DNA from: a bacterium
GTDB lineage: Bacteria; Bacillota; Clostridia; Oscillospirales; CAG-272
Assembly (NCBI GenBank): GCA_004558975.1
Contig: SFZB01000024.1
Coordinates: 1-13,878 of the forward strand
Direction of reading: 5' to 3'
Length of the DNA: 13,878 nt
Shown: in pieces, positions 6,683 through 13,878 of the stretch
How the letters are laid out: the number at the start of each line of letters is the position of its first letter
Position numbering within the stretch: position 1 is the stretch's first letter
Notes under the pieces: model-generated
What the model was told of the DNA's origin: nothing
What the model saw: the letters and a program-made list of their open reading frames with translations, nothing else
Databases searched by the model: none
Made by a program: the position numbers and the translations under genes

Positions 6683-6748
6683 AAAGAAAGTCACGCGGGT
6701 GCCGCCACGGTGCACCCGTGAAATCGCCACAGGAGAGGAGGAGCCGTT

Positions 6749-7687
6749 TTGCAGATTATTTCCGATGTTTCCGTTTGGGCGAAAAAAGGCGGTTCCCCGC
6801 TCCCGCCCTCGGCTGTCGCCGTCGGGCTCTTTGACGGGGTGCATCGCGGGCATCGGGCGCTCTTGTCCCTCTGCCGCCGCGAGGCATCGCGGCGGGGGCT
6901 CTCGGCTGTCGTCCTCACCTTTGACGACGACCCGGGGCTCAAGCCGGGTGCCGCACGCATCACCACCCTGCCGGAGCGGCTCGCGCTGTTCCGCGACACG
7001 GGTATGGACGCGGCGGTGATACTGCCCTTTTCCGCCGTGCGCGATATGACCCCCGAAGCCTTTACGGAGCGGATACTGACGGGCGCACTTTCCGCCCGCC
7101 TCGCCGTCGTCGGGTATAACTTCCGCTTCGGGCGCGGCGCCGCCGCAGGCGCCGAAGAGCTCGCGGCGCTGATGCGCCGTGCCGGAGGAGACGCCCTGTG
7201 CCTCCCCCCCGAGACGCTCCCGGACGGATCCCCCGTTTCTTCCTCCCGCGTGCGGGAGGCAGTGGCGGCGGGTGATATGCCCCTCGCCGCGGCGCTCCTC
7301 GGGCGCCCCTATTCGCTCACCCTCCCCGTCATTCACGGAAGAGCCATCGGGCGCACGGTCGGGCTCCCGACCGTCAATCAGGAGATACCGGCGGGACTGC
7401 TCCTGCCGAAACACGGCGTTTACGCCGGGGAGACGCTTGTGTTCGGGCGCGCCTATCCCGCGGTCACGAACGTCGGTACCCGCCCGACCGTCTCGGGCGA
7501 GGGTCTGTCTCTCGAAACACACATCATCGGTTTCTCGGGCGACCTCTACGGAGAGACGCCGACCGTGCGGCTCTTCTCCTACCTGCGCGGCGAGCGGAAA
7601 TTCGCATCGCTCGACGACCTGAAAACCGAAATACTTCATAATATAGAGGAAGCAAAAACGATATGGCTGGCACATGGACACGCCTGA
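6749..7687 (+). CDS. ribF: Bifunctional riboflavin kinase / FAD synthetase
   Basis: 312 residues, the usual length. It phosphorylates riboflavin to FMN and then adenylylates FMN to FAD in the cytosol. The N-terminal nucleotidyltransferase domain shows GLFDGVHRGH (26-35), YNFRFGRG (123-130) and SSSRVREA (164-171). The C-terminal riboflavin kinase domain shows GRAIGRTVGLPTVN (197-210), GVYAG (223-227) and NVGTRPTV (241-248). The usual TFDPHP segment reads TFDDDP (57-62), with the normally conserved His replaced by Asp, and the region after it looks short. The start is TTG, 7 bases after AGGAGG; no ATG or GTG in frame fits as well. It overlaps prmA by 25 bases. Confidence 0.94.
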   Translation: MQIISDVSVWAKKGGSPLPPSAVAVGLFDGVHRGHRALLSLCRREASRRGLSAVVLTFDDDPGLKPGAARITTLPERLALFRDTGMDAAVILPFSAVRDMTPEAFTERILTGALSARLAVVGYNFRFGRGAAAGAEELAALMRRAGGDALCLPPETLPDGSPVSSSRVREAVAAGDMPLAAALLGRPYSLTLPVIHGRAIGRTVGLPTVNQEIPAGLLLPKHGVYAGETLVFGRAYPAVTNVGTRPTVSGEGLSLETHIIGFSGDLYGETPTVRLFSYLRGERKFASLDDLKTEILHNIEEAKTIWLAHGHA

Positions 7688-8583
7688 CGGCGAAAGGCGA
7701 AACGAAAGACCTCGACCGCATCACCGCCGTGATGAGCATGGTCGATAACGGACTGATGATTGAGGATTACAGCGACCTCTCGACGAACGGCATGTACGGC
7801 GAGCTCATCGACGAGAAACTGCTCGCCGCCGACCGTACCAAGGTCGCGGTCTCCTGCTTTCTCCCCGAGGAGAAGCACCCGAAAGACACACTCGCGTTTC
7901 TTCGCGACCGCTTTGCCGCGCTCGGGATTCCCGTCACCTTCGAGATTGAGGGGCTGGACGAAGAGGACTGGGCAGAGTCGTGGAAACAGTATTATCAGCC
8001 GATTCCCCTCGGCAGGGTGACGATCGTCCCCGCATGGCAGTCCTATACCCCGGCGGAGGGGGAGGTCATCGTCCGCATGGATCCCGGTATGGCGTTCGGC
8101 ACCGGCACGCACGAGACGACCCGCCTCGTGATTTCCCTTCTCGAGAAACACCTCACGGGCGGCGAGCGCGTTCTCGACGTCGGCACCGGCTCGGGGATTC
8201 TCTCCATCTGCGCGAGAAAACTGGGCGCCGCTTCGTGTGCCGCCTATGACATCGACCCCGTCGCCGTGAAAGTCGCGCGCGACAACTGCCGCGAGAACGG
8301 CTGCCCCGAGATCGAGGTCGGAGAATCCGATCTGCTCCGCGGCGTCTCGCTCGCGGGCGGGAAGTTCGACCTGTGCCTTGCCAATATCGTCGCGGAGATT
8401 CTCTGCCGCATGGCGCCCGACCTCGGCGGATACCTGACCCCGCACGCGACCGTGATTGTCTCCGGCATCGTCGCGGACAAGGCGCCGCTCGTCGAGGACG
8501 CCATGACGGCGGCGGGCTTCACGCGCATTGACGAGTTGGCGGAGCGCGACTGGGTCGCCCTCGCCTACCGTAAGAACGACTGA
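7663..8583 (+). CDS. prmA: Ribosomal protein L11 methyltransferase
   Basis: 306 residues, normal length. PrmA methylates lysine and the N-terminal amino group of ribosomal protein L11 using S-adenosylmethionine. The N-terminal substrate-recognition domain occupies about 1-95. DPGMAFGTGTHETT (140-153) is the family signature, with LDVGTGSGIL (171-180) as the cofactor-binding motif I, YDIDP (195-199) and LANIVAEI (239-246). The ATG lies inside the end of ribF, with AGAGGA 12 bases upstream, so the two are translationally coupled. In many Firmicutes prmA is followed by rsmE, as here. Confidence 0.94.
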   Translation: MAGTWTRLTAKGETKDLDRITAVMSMVDNGLMIEDYSDLSTNGMYGELIDEKLLAADRTKVAVSCFLPEEKHPKDTLAFLRDRFAALGIPVTFEIEGLDEEDWAESWKQYYQPIPLGRVTIVPAWQSYTPAEGEVIVRMDPGMAFGTGTHETTRLVISLLEKHLTGGERVLDVGTGSGILSICARKLGAASCAAYDIDPVAVKVARDNCRENGCPEIEVGESDLLRGVSLAGGKFDLCLANIVAEILCRMAPDLGGYLTPHATVIVSGIVADKAPLVEDAMTAAGFTRIDELAERDWVALAYRKND

Positions 8584-8626
8584 GCCCGGCGCGGGGAGCG
8601 TCCCCCGAAGAGAAACCTCCGACGAA

Positions 8627-8671
8627 CCGAACCTCATAAGCCGAACCTCACAAGCCGAACCTCACAAGCCG
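8627..8671. repeat. Three-copy 14-bp tandem repeat between prmA and rsmE
   Basis: CCGAACCTCACAAG is present at 8641-8654 and 8655-8668. A first copy at 8627-8640 differs by one base (T for C), and CCG begins a fourth. It lies in the 152-base gap before rsmE, where no clear promoter or terminator is seen. Confidence 0.75.
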
Positions 8672-8735
8672 TAAAGTCCCTCATTTTATTATGAAAACCC
8701 TAAAACCCCTGCCAAAACGGCGGAAAGGAGCCGCT

Positions 8736-9485
8736 ATGCCCCGTTTCTTCATCACCCGCGACGCGATCGACCCCGCGGCGGGGACGATCACCCTCCGCGG
8801 TGCGGACGCCCACCACATCGCGCGCGCCTTACGGCTCGCGGTCGGCGATACCGTCACCGTCTGCGACGACGGCGGCACGGTCTACGACTGCCGCCTTACC
8901 CGTATCCGCGACGACGAGGTGGCGGCGGAGATTCTCGCAGAGAGCGAGGAGAGCGCCGAATCCCCGCTTTTGATACGGCTCTTTATGGCGTACCCCAAAG
9001 GCGATAAATTCGAGACCGTCCTGCAGAAGGCGGTGGAACTCGGCGCCGCCCGTATCACCCCCTTCGAGAGTGAACGGTGCGTCAAGCGCCCCCCGCTCGA
9101 GAAACAGGCGCGCCTTGCCGAGCGCCACGCGAAGATCGCGGAGGCGGCGGCGAAGCAGTGCGGCAGGAGCGTGATTCCCACGGTCGACACACCCCTGCCC
9201 TTTGCGGACGCTCTCCGTGTGGCGGCAAGCACAGACCTGCCCCTCTTCTGCTATGAGGGCGCGGGCACGCAGTCCCTGCGCGCCGTGCTCGAGCGCCGCC
9301 CAGACGCCCGCACCGTCAGCGTCATCATCGGCGCCGAGGGCGGCTTCTCCCGGGAGGAGGCGCAGGCGGCGACGGACGCCGGCTGTATCGCCGTCGGGCT
9401 CGGGAAACGGATTCTCCGATGCGAGACTGCCCCCGCGTATGTCCTGTCCGCTCTTTCCTATGCGTATGAACTTCCGCGCGACTGA
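8736..9485 (+). CDS. rsmE: 16S rRNA (uracil-1498-N3) methyltransferase
   Basis: 249 residues, typical for RsmE, a SPOUT-class methyltransferase acting on U1498 of the small subunit. The N-terminal PUA-like RNA-binding domain (about 1-75; MPRFF start, HHIARALRLAVGD at 26-38) precedes the knotted catalytic domain. That domain has YPKGDKFETVLQKAVELG (86-103), AAKQCGR (138-144), IGAEGGFS (198-205) and the cofactor-binding LGKRILRCETAP (222-233). The ATG at 8736 has AAAGGAG 5 bases upstream and matches the family start. An upstream in-frame ATG at 8691 has no ribosome binding site. Confidence 0.94.
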   Translation: MPRFFITRDAIDPAAGTITLRGADAHHIARALRLAVGDTVTVCDDGGTVYDCRLTRIRDDEVAAEILAESEESAESPLLIRLFMAYPKGDKFETVLQKAVELGAARITPFESERCVKRPPLEKQARLAERHAKIAEAAAKQCGRSVIPTVDTPLPFADALRVAASTDLPLFCYEGAGTQSLRAVLERRPDARTVSVIIGAEGGFSREEAQAATDAGCIAVGLGKRILRCETAPAYVLSALSYAYELPRD

Positions 9486-9554
9486 CGGATTGTAGATTTT
9501 TGCCATATTTGACAGGTTTTTTTACACTTTTCGAGAACTTTTTTCAAATTTCTA

Positions 9555-9583
9555 TTGAAAAAACACAAAAAATCAGTTAAAAT
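9555..9583 (+). promoter_or_regulatory. Promoter of the PucR/CdaR-type regulator
   Basis: TTGAAA (9555-9560), 17-base spacer, TAAAAT (9578-9583), in an AT-rich island (about 9490-9600) that stands out from its GC-rich surroundings. The leader is about 40 bases and ends in GAGGAG before the GTG. Confidence 0.7.
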
Positions 9584-9629
9584 ATAGTCCGATATGAACA
9601 ATTCCGCGGAAAAGTGAGGAGACTCGGCT

Positions 9630-10715
9630 GTGTTTAACAGAATGTTTCAGAGCGTGATCCATCAGATGAAAGACGCCATCGGGCGCGTCATCGGCATTAT
9701 TGATAAAAACGATATTGTCGTCGCGTGCAGCGACCTGCAGCATATCGGCGAGGTGCGCCAGGGCATCCGTGAGGATCTCACCTTCCGTCCCGAGGGGGTC
9801 GTGACCGGCGGCGTGACCTACCGCTCTCTTGTCACGAGCGGTAAGCCCGACCTGATTGTCTTCGTCGAGGGCGCGGATAAACCCGCAGAGCAGGCGGCGG
9901 CGCTCCTCTCGATTGCTCTCGGCAATATGAAGAACCTGTACGACCAGAAGTACGACAAGGCTTCTTTTATTAAAAATATCATGCTCGACAATATCCTGCC
10001 AAGCGACATCTACGCGAAATCCAAGGAACTGCGCTTCAGCTCCGAGGAAAAGCGCGTCGTGTACATCATCAAATACCAGGGCACCTCGGAGCAGTTCCCC
10101 TATGAGATTATCGGCGGTATGTACCCCGACCGCGCCCATGACTATGTTATCAACATCGGGGAGCAGGACGTCGCGCTGGTGAAGGAGTTGCCGGACGGCA
10201 CGACGCAGGCGGACATCCGCGAGATCGCCGAGAACATCATCAAGACGCTGAATGCGGAATCCCTCGTGAACGTCTCGGTCGGTATCTCCTCCGTCGTCAC
10301 CAACATCAAGGATCTTGCCCGCGCCTATAAGGAAGCGCGCATCGCGCTCGAGGTCGGCAAGGTGTTCGATACCGCGAAGAACCCGATCTCCTACGAGAAC
10401 CTCGGCATCGGGCGGCTGATCTACCAGTTGCCGACGACGCTGTGCGAGGTGTTTTTGCAGGAGGTGTTCCGCCGCGGCTCGCTCGAGTCGCTCGACGACG
10501 AGACGCTCGATACCGTGCGTGCCTTCTTCGAGAACAACCTGAACGTCTCCGAAACGTCCCGTAAACTGTTCGTCCACCGTAACACGCTCGTGTACCGCCT
10601 CGAGAAGATTCGTAAACTGACGGGGCTCGACCTGCGCGAGTTCGACCACGCCGTCACCTTCAAGGTGGCGCTCATGGTCAAGAAATATCTGACTAGCAAA
10701 CCGACAAAGTTCTGA
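9630..10715 (+). CDS. PucR/CdaR-type transcriptional regulator
   Basis: 361 residues. The C-terminal end is a PucR-type helix-turn-helix (about 293-352; LNVSETSRKLFVHRNTLVYR at 304-323). The middle region (about 138-250) resembles the degenerate GGDEF-like domain of CdaR proteins (VSVGISSVVTNIKDLARAY at 215-233). The N-terminal about 110 residues resemble a shortened sugar-diacid-recognition or PAS-like sensor, but no ligand can be assigned. GTG start with GAGGAG 8 bases upstream; ATG at codon 5 is the alternative. It has its own promoter and no adjacent sugar-acid catabolic genes, so its target is unclear; control of the downstream protease is possible. Confidence 0.88.
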   Translation: MFNRMFQSVIHQMKDAIGRVIGIIDKNDIVVACSDLQHIGEVRQGIREDLTFRPEGVVTGGVTYRSLVTSGKPDLIVFVEGADKPAEQAAALLSIALGNMKNLYDQKYDKASFIKNIMLDNILPSDIYAKSKELRFSSEEKRVVYIIKYQGTSEQFPYEIIGGMYPDRAHDYVINIGEQDVALVKELPDGTTQADIREIAENIIKTLNAESLVNVSVGISSVVTNIKDLARAYKEARIALEVGKVFDTAKNPISYENLGIGRLIYQLPTTLCEVFLQEVFRRGSLESLDDETLDTVRAFFENNLNVSETSRKLFVHRNTLVYRLEKIRKLTGLDLREFDHAVTFKVALMVKKYLTSKPTKF

Positions 10716-10765
10716 ATCGACGATTTTCGCGCCCGTTCTGTGTCATACTACGTGGGGCGTGACCA

Positions 10766-10799
10766 CTCCCCGACCGCGGCGTCTGCCGCGGCCGGGGTG
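10766..10799 (+). other. Strong GC hairpin between the regulator and the protease genes
   Basis: CCGCGGC/GCCGCGG (10774-10780/10785-10791) extended by GCCCC-type pairs (10768-10772 with 10793-10797) around one mismatch, with a GTCT loop. No T tract follows, so it is a weak terminator candidate. It could be a leader or readthrough control element ahead of the protease. Confidence 0.5.
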
Positions 10800-10836
10800 C
10801 TGTCGGTTATATAAGGCTTTACGCCGGGAGGTCCCC

Positions 10837-12201
10837 ATGCAACTCACCAAAAAACAGTTCTGGCTCTTCATCGCGTCGCTCCTTCTTGTCGCGGCGCTGA
10901 CGTTCGGACTGACGTTTGTCTTTACGCGACAGGCGAAGCCGGAGCCCGAGATCCGCTATGTGCCGGTCGAATATCCCGCCGTCGACGGTGTGCCCGACCG
11001 GTATCGGGAGCTCTGCGCGCTCCTGCGCCTGTATTCCTACTACGGACTGCCGGAAGATACCGATTTTGACGGGCTCCTCGCCCGCGCGATCGTCGCGGCG
11101 ACGAAGGATCCGTACGCCGAGTATTTCACCGCCGCGGAATATGCCGAATACCGCGCCGATCTCTCGGGCGAGTTTTACGGCATCGGTGTCACCGTCGATT
11201 CCTTTGAAACAGCGGACGGCTCACCCGCCATTCGCCTGCTCGACGTCTTTACCGGTTCCGGCGCCATGGCGGCGGGACTGCAAAAGGGCGACCTCATCGT
11301 CGCCGTCGACGGCACAAGCCTCACGGACCTCGGCGGCGCGAACGCCGCGCTCGACCGCATCCGCGGCGAGGAAGGTACTACCGTGACGCTGACCGTACTG
11401 CGCGACGGCAAAACGGCGGACTACCCCGTGACGCGCGGCGACTGCACCAAAAAGACGATCTATACCGCTTATGTTCCGCTGGACGGCGACAGAACCGCCG
11501 CCTATATCCGTATCACCGCTTTCAATACCGTGACGCTCCGCGAGTTTGTCGACGCCGTTGCCGCGGCAGAGAATGCCGGGGTTTCCGGGCTCCTCTTTGA
11601 CCTGCGCTATAACGGCGGCGGCTATCTGGACACCGTCGCACAGATGCTCGCCTACCTGCTCCCCGACGGGGACATTTCCCATATCCGCTACCGCTCCGAG
11701 GCGCTGAAAGACTACGACATCCGTGCAAAAGACGGCAAGATGACCGGCGCCTCGACGACGCTCACCGCCGAGGAGATTGCCCATGCAGTAACGCTCCCCA
11801 TGGCAGTGCTCGTCAACGGCTCGACCGCCTCCGCATCGGAGCTGTTCACCTCGGCGCTCCGCGACTATGCCGCGAATGACGAGGCGTACCCCGATTTCCC
11901 CGATGTCACGATCGTCGGGAGCAATACCTACGGCAAAGGCTGTCTGCAGACCGCGCGTTCCCTCTCCGACGGCAGTTATCTCAAAATGACCGTCGGGCTT
12001 TACGACCCGCCGTTCGGCGAAAACTACCACGGCGTCGGGATCGCCCCCACGGCGGGATACAACACCGAAAAGGAAGCGACCGACAAACGCGTCGGCGACC
12101 TGTATCTGAAAGCCACCGAGGGATCGACCACCCTCCCCGACGGCTCGCAGGACGTCACGCTTGTGCGTGCGCTGGACACGCTGAATGCCCATTTCAACTG
12201 A
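10837..12201 (+). CDS. Membrane-anchored S41 (C-terminal processing) peptidase with PDZ domain
   Basis: 454 residues. A single N-terminal transmembrane anchor (about 8-30) places the enzyme outside the membrane. A short helical region is followed by a PDZ domain (about 108-195; GEFYGIGVTV at 111-120, GLQKGDLIVAVDG at 147-159), then the tail-specific protease core. The catalytic serine is predicted at S332 in TASASELF and the lysine at K367 in TYGKGCLQT; GGGY (260-263) is also present. Ser and Lys are 35 residues apart, against 25 in E. coli Prc, because of an acidic insert near 346-357. This family degrades or trims exported proteins. The ATG has GGGAGG 5 bases upstream; the frame is open further upstream but lacks a ribosome binding site. 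Confidence 0.9.
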   Translation: MQLTKKQFWLFIASLLLVAALTFGLTFVFTRQAKPEPEIRYVPVEYPAVDGVPDRYRELCALLRLYSYYGLPEDTDFDGLLARAIVAATKDPYAEYFTAAEYAEYRADLSGEFYGIGVTVDSFETADGSPAIRLLDVFTGSGAMAAGLQKGDLIVAVDGTSLTDLGGANAALDRIRGEEGTTVTLTVLRDGKTADYPVTRGDCTKKTIYTAYVPLDGDRTAAYIRITAFNTVTLREFVDAVAAAENAGVSGLLFDLRYNGGGYLDTVAQMLAYLLPDGDISHIRYRSEALKDYDIRAKDGKMTGASTTLTAEEIAHAVTLPMAVLVNGSTASASELFTSALRDYAANDEAYPDFPDVTIVGSNTYGKGCLQTARSLSDGSYLKMTVGLYDPPFGENYHGVGIAPTAGYNTEKEATDKRVGDLYLKATEGSTTLPDGSQDVTLVRALDTLNAHFN

Positions 12202-12251
12202 TTTTCTATAAGAACCCCCGCTTATTTCTATATTTTGAGGAGATAGAACCC

Positions 12252-13001
12252 ATGTCCGAAACCAAAGTCTATACCCAAAGCGAATACAAAAAGTTCATGG
12301 AAGATCTGGCGTACTGGGAAGTACAGCTGGAAGAGAAAGAGCGCGCTTATCAGGCGCTGATCGCCTCCGGCGATGTCTCCGAGGCGGAGAAAGATTCCGC
12401 CGCCGCCACGCATGAAGAGGATGTGACGCAGATCCGCGAGAAGATTTGCCACCTGCAGGAGAAGATGCAGAAACATAAGGTCGAGCCCTACACCGGCCCC
12501 GAGGATGGTGAGGTCAAGAAAGTCTCCGAGGCACAGTTGCTCTCCAAGATGAAAGAGCTGGCACAGCGCAAACTCGACCTTGAAAAGAACAAGAAAGATA
12601 TTTCTTCCGCCCGCGCCTACGGCGACCTGTCCGAGAACAGCGAATACACCGAGGCGAAGAAAGAGCAGGAGAAGCTCAATAACCAGATCGCCGAACTCGA
12701 GGAGGAGATCACCCACGCCGCCCTGAACACGGAAGAGACGGTCGACTATTCGAGAGTCAGCATCGGTGCCTGCGTCGTCGTCGACCGCAGCGGCGCGACA
12801 AAGAAATACCGCATCGTCGGCTCCTATGAGACCAACCCCCTGGCGGACGAAGAGTTCCGTCCCATTTCGGACGAGTCGCCGATCGGCGCCGCGCTCCTCG
12901 GACACAAAGAGGGCGAGACCGTCACCGCCGTTCTCGCGACCGGCGCCAAAGTGGATCTTGTCATCAGGAAGGTCAGCCACGATACCGCAGCCAAAGCCTG
13001 A
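12252..13001 (+). CDS. greA: Transcription elongation factor GreA, enlarged with a second coiled-coil domain
   Basis: 249 residues against about 158 for ordinary GreA. GreA enters the secondary channel of RNA polymerase and stimulates cleavage of backtracked RNA. A standard coiled-coil with acidic tip lies at about 92-158 (ARAYGDLSENSEY, 120-132; Asp125, Glu128). The C-terminal FKBP-like domain spans about 165-240 (SDESPIGAALLGHKEGETV, 206-224). The extra N-terminal about 80 residues are also coiled-coil and repeat the pattern: YTQSEYKKFMEDL (7-19) resembles the usual GreA start, and IASGDVSEAE (37-46) resembles the tip, with Asp41 and Glu44. This suggests a domain duplication. GAGGAG lies 9 bases before the ATG. 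Next to lysS, as often in Clostridia. Confidence 0.92.
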   Translation: MSETKVYTQSEYKKFMEDLAYWEVQLEEKERAYQALIASGDVSEAEKDSAAATHEEDVTQIREKICHLQEKMQKHKVEPYTGPEDGEVKKVSEAQLLSKMKELAQRKLDLEKNKKDISSARAYGDLSENSEYTEAKKEQEKLNNQIAELEEEITHAALNTEETVDYSRVSIGACVVVDRSGATKKYRIVGSYETNPLADEEFRPISDESPIGAALLGHKEGETVTAVLATGAKVDLVIRKVSHDTAAKA

Positions 13002-13041
13002 CCGTACCCCCACCCAAGCCTAACAGTAAAGGAACAATACC

Positions 13042-13878
13042 ATGGAACAGCAGCAGAACACGCCCGCGTCGACGAACGAACTGGAGGTCCGCCGCGCGAA
13101 GCTCGCCGCCCTGCAGGCGGCGGGACAGGACCCGTTTGAGATCACCAAGTATGATGTGACGGATACGGCGAAGGAAATCGCCGAGAATTTCGAGGCAATC
13201 AAAACCGACGTTGAAGCGGGCATTACGGGTAAGACCGTGCGCATCGCCGGCCGTATGATGAGCCGCCGCGTCATGGGCAAGGCATCGTTCGTGCACCTGA
13301 TGGACGGGAGCGGACAGATCCAGCTGTATGTGCGGCGCGATGACATCGGCGAGGAGCCGTATGCCGCTTTCAAGAAGCTGGACGTCGGTGACATCATCGG
13401 CGTGGAAGGGTTTGTGTTCCGCACCAAGACGGGCGAGATTTCCGTCCATGCACAGAGTCTGACCCTGCTCGCGAAGTCGCTCCTTCCCCTACCGGAAAAG
13501 TACCACGGGCTGACCGATACCGATACCCGCTACCGCCAGCGCTACGTGGATCTGATTGCCAACCCGGAGGTCAAGGAGACGTTCGTCAAGCGCTCGCTCA
13601 TTCTGCGGGAGATCCGCCGCTACCTCGACGACCTCGGGTTCCTCGAAGTCGATACCCCGATCCTCACCCCGTTCGAGATCGGCGCCGCGGCACGTCCGTT
13701 CAAGACGCATCACAACACGCTCGATATGGACATGTTCCTGCGCATCGAGACGGAGCTGTATCTGAAGCGCCTGATCGTCGGCGGTTTCGACCGCGTGTAC
13801 GAGGTGGGGCGCATCTTCCGTAACGAGGGCATGGACCCATCGCATAACCCGGAGTTCACCACCATTGAACTGTATCAG
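13042..13878 (+). CDS. lysS: Lysyl-tRNA synthetase, class II (3' end beyond window)
   Basis: The first 279 residues are present in an open frame to the window edge; the full enzyme is about 500. It charges tRNA-Lys with lysine in the cytosol. The N-terminal OB-fold anticodon-binding domain spans about 66-145 (VRIAGRMMSRRVMGKASFVH, 66-85). The class II catalytic core begins with RYRQRYVDL (163-171, motif 1 region), GAAARPFKTHHN (214-225) and motif 2 EVGRIFRNEG (254-263), HNPEFT (268-273). RIETELYLKRL (234-244) carries ET where AP or AT is usual. The ATG is 8 bases after AAAGGA, 40 bases downstream of greA, and the two are probably co-transcribed. The gap is too short for a T-box leader. Confidence 0.95.
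   Translation, partial: MEQQQNTPASTNELEVRRAKLAALQAAGQDPFEITKYDVTDTAKEIAENFEAIKTDVEAGITGKTVRIAGRMMSRRVMGKASFVHLMDGSGQIQLYVRRDDIGEEPYAAFKKLDVGDIIGVEGFVFRTKTGEISVHAQSLTLLAKSLLPLPEKYHGLTDTDTRYRQRYVDLIANPEVKETFVKRSLILREIRRYLDDLGFLEVDTPILTPFEIGAAARPFKTHHNTLDMDMFLRIETELYLKRLIVGGFDRVYEVGRIFRNEGMDPSHNPEFTTIELYQ

Noticed and set aside
6683..6748. FMN riboswitch upstream of ribF
   Set aside because: The leader from the mapped promoter is only about 60 bases and lacks the conserved multi-helix RFN element.
5298..7019. 573-codon plus-strand open frame antisense to the RNA methyltransferase
   Set aside because: It crosses the terminator, both divergent promoters and the start of ribF; its composition is Arg/Pro-rich and typical of an antisense artefact.
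8691..8735. Earlier ATG for rsmE
   Set aside because: No ribosome binding site, and the added residues are absent from the family start; AAAGGAG sits before 8736.
10759..10836. Earlier start for the S41 protease
   Set aside because: The extension runs through the GC hairpin, has no ribosome binding site and would precede the signal anchor with Arg/Pro-rich residues.
12202..12251. Separate promoter for greA at TATATT (12229-12234)
   Set aside because: No acceptable -35 box at 16-18 bases upstream; the gap is AT-rich but not convincing.
13002..13041. T-box leader ahead of lysS
   Set aside because: Only 40 bases separate greA and lysS, and no specifier stem, T-box sequence or terminator is present.

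Overview
The window looks like chromosomal DNA from a GC-rich member of the Bacillota, class Clostridia. This rests on three things. Most genes have strong AGGAGG-type ribosome binding sites, often with GTG or TTG starts. Several promoters match the sigma-A consensus (TTGACA, 17 bp, TATAAT-like). The housekeeping content (ribF, prmA-rsmE, PucR-type regulator, S41 protease, greA-lysS) fits the group. Genus-level placement is not possible from sequence alone. There is no rRNA, tRNA, CRISPR array or transposase gene.

Region 1 (1-1119). Bases 37-244 fold into a three-way junction, best as RNA read from the minus strand. This element overlaps the 3' end of a minus-strand membrane-anchored XRE regulator (204-824), whose promoter is so close that the mRNA should be nearly leaderless. 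Nothing is recognised in bases 1-36. The 295-base gap 825-1119 holds the regulator's promoter, a perfect 13-bp inverted repeat and the forward promoter of the next operon.

Region 2 (1120-5340) is the most distinctive part. Four genes with overlapping ends form one operon: a PlsC-type acyltransferase homologue that has lost its catalytic histidine, a second PlsC-type acyltransferase, a GT8 glycosyltransferase, and a single 592-residue protein joining a GT8 domain to a PlsC domain. Repeated pairing of sugar transfer with acyl transfer suggests a dedicated glycolipid or acylated-glycan pathway at the membrane; the product is unknown. Three hairpins follow, the last a bidirectional terminator shared with the convergent gene.

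Region 3 (5424-9485) is RNA, ribosome and cofactor housekeeping. A minus-strand THUMP-type RNA methyltransferase and a plus-strand ribF start from divergent promoters whose -35 boxes lie in a 9-bp inverted repeat. ribF overlaps prmA (L11 methyltransferase), followed by rsmE (16S rRNA m3U1498 methyltransferase) after a short 14-bp tandem repeat.

Region 4 (9486-13878) holds a PucR/CdaR-type regulator with its own promoter, a membrane-anchored S41/PDZ protease, an enlarged GreA with an apparent second GreA coiled-coil domain, and the 5' part of lysS, which runs off the window.
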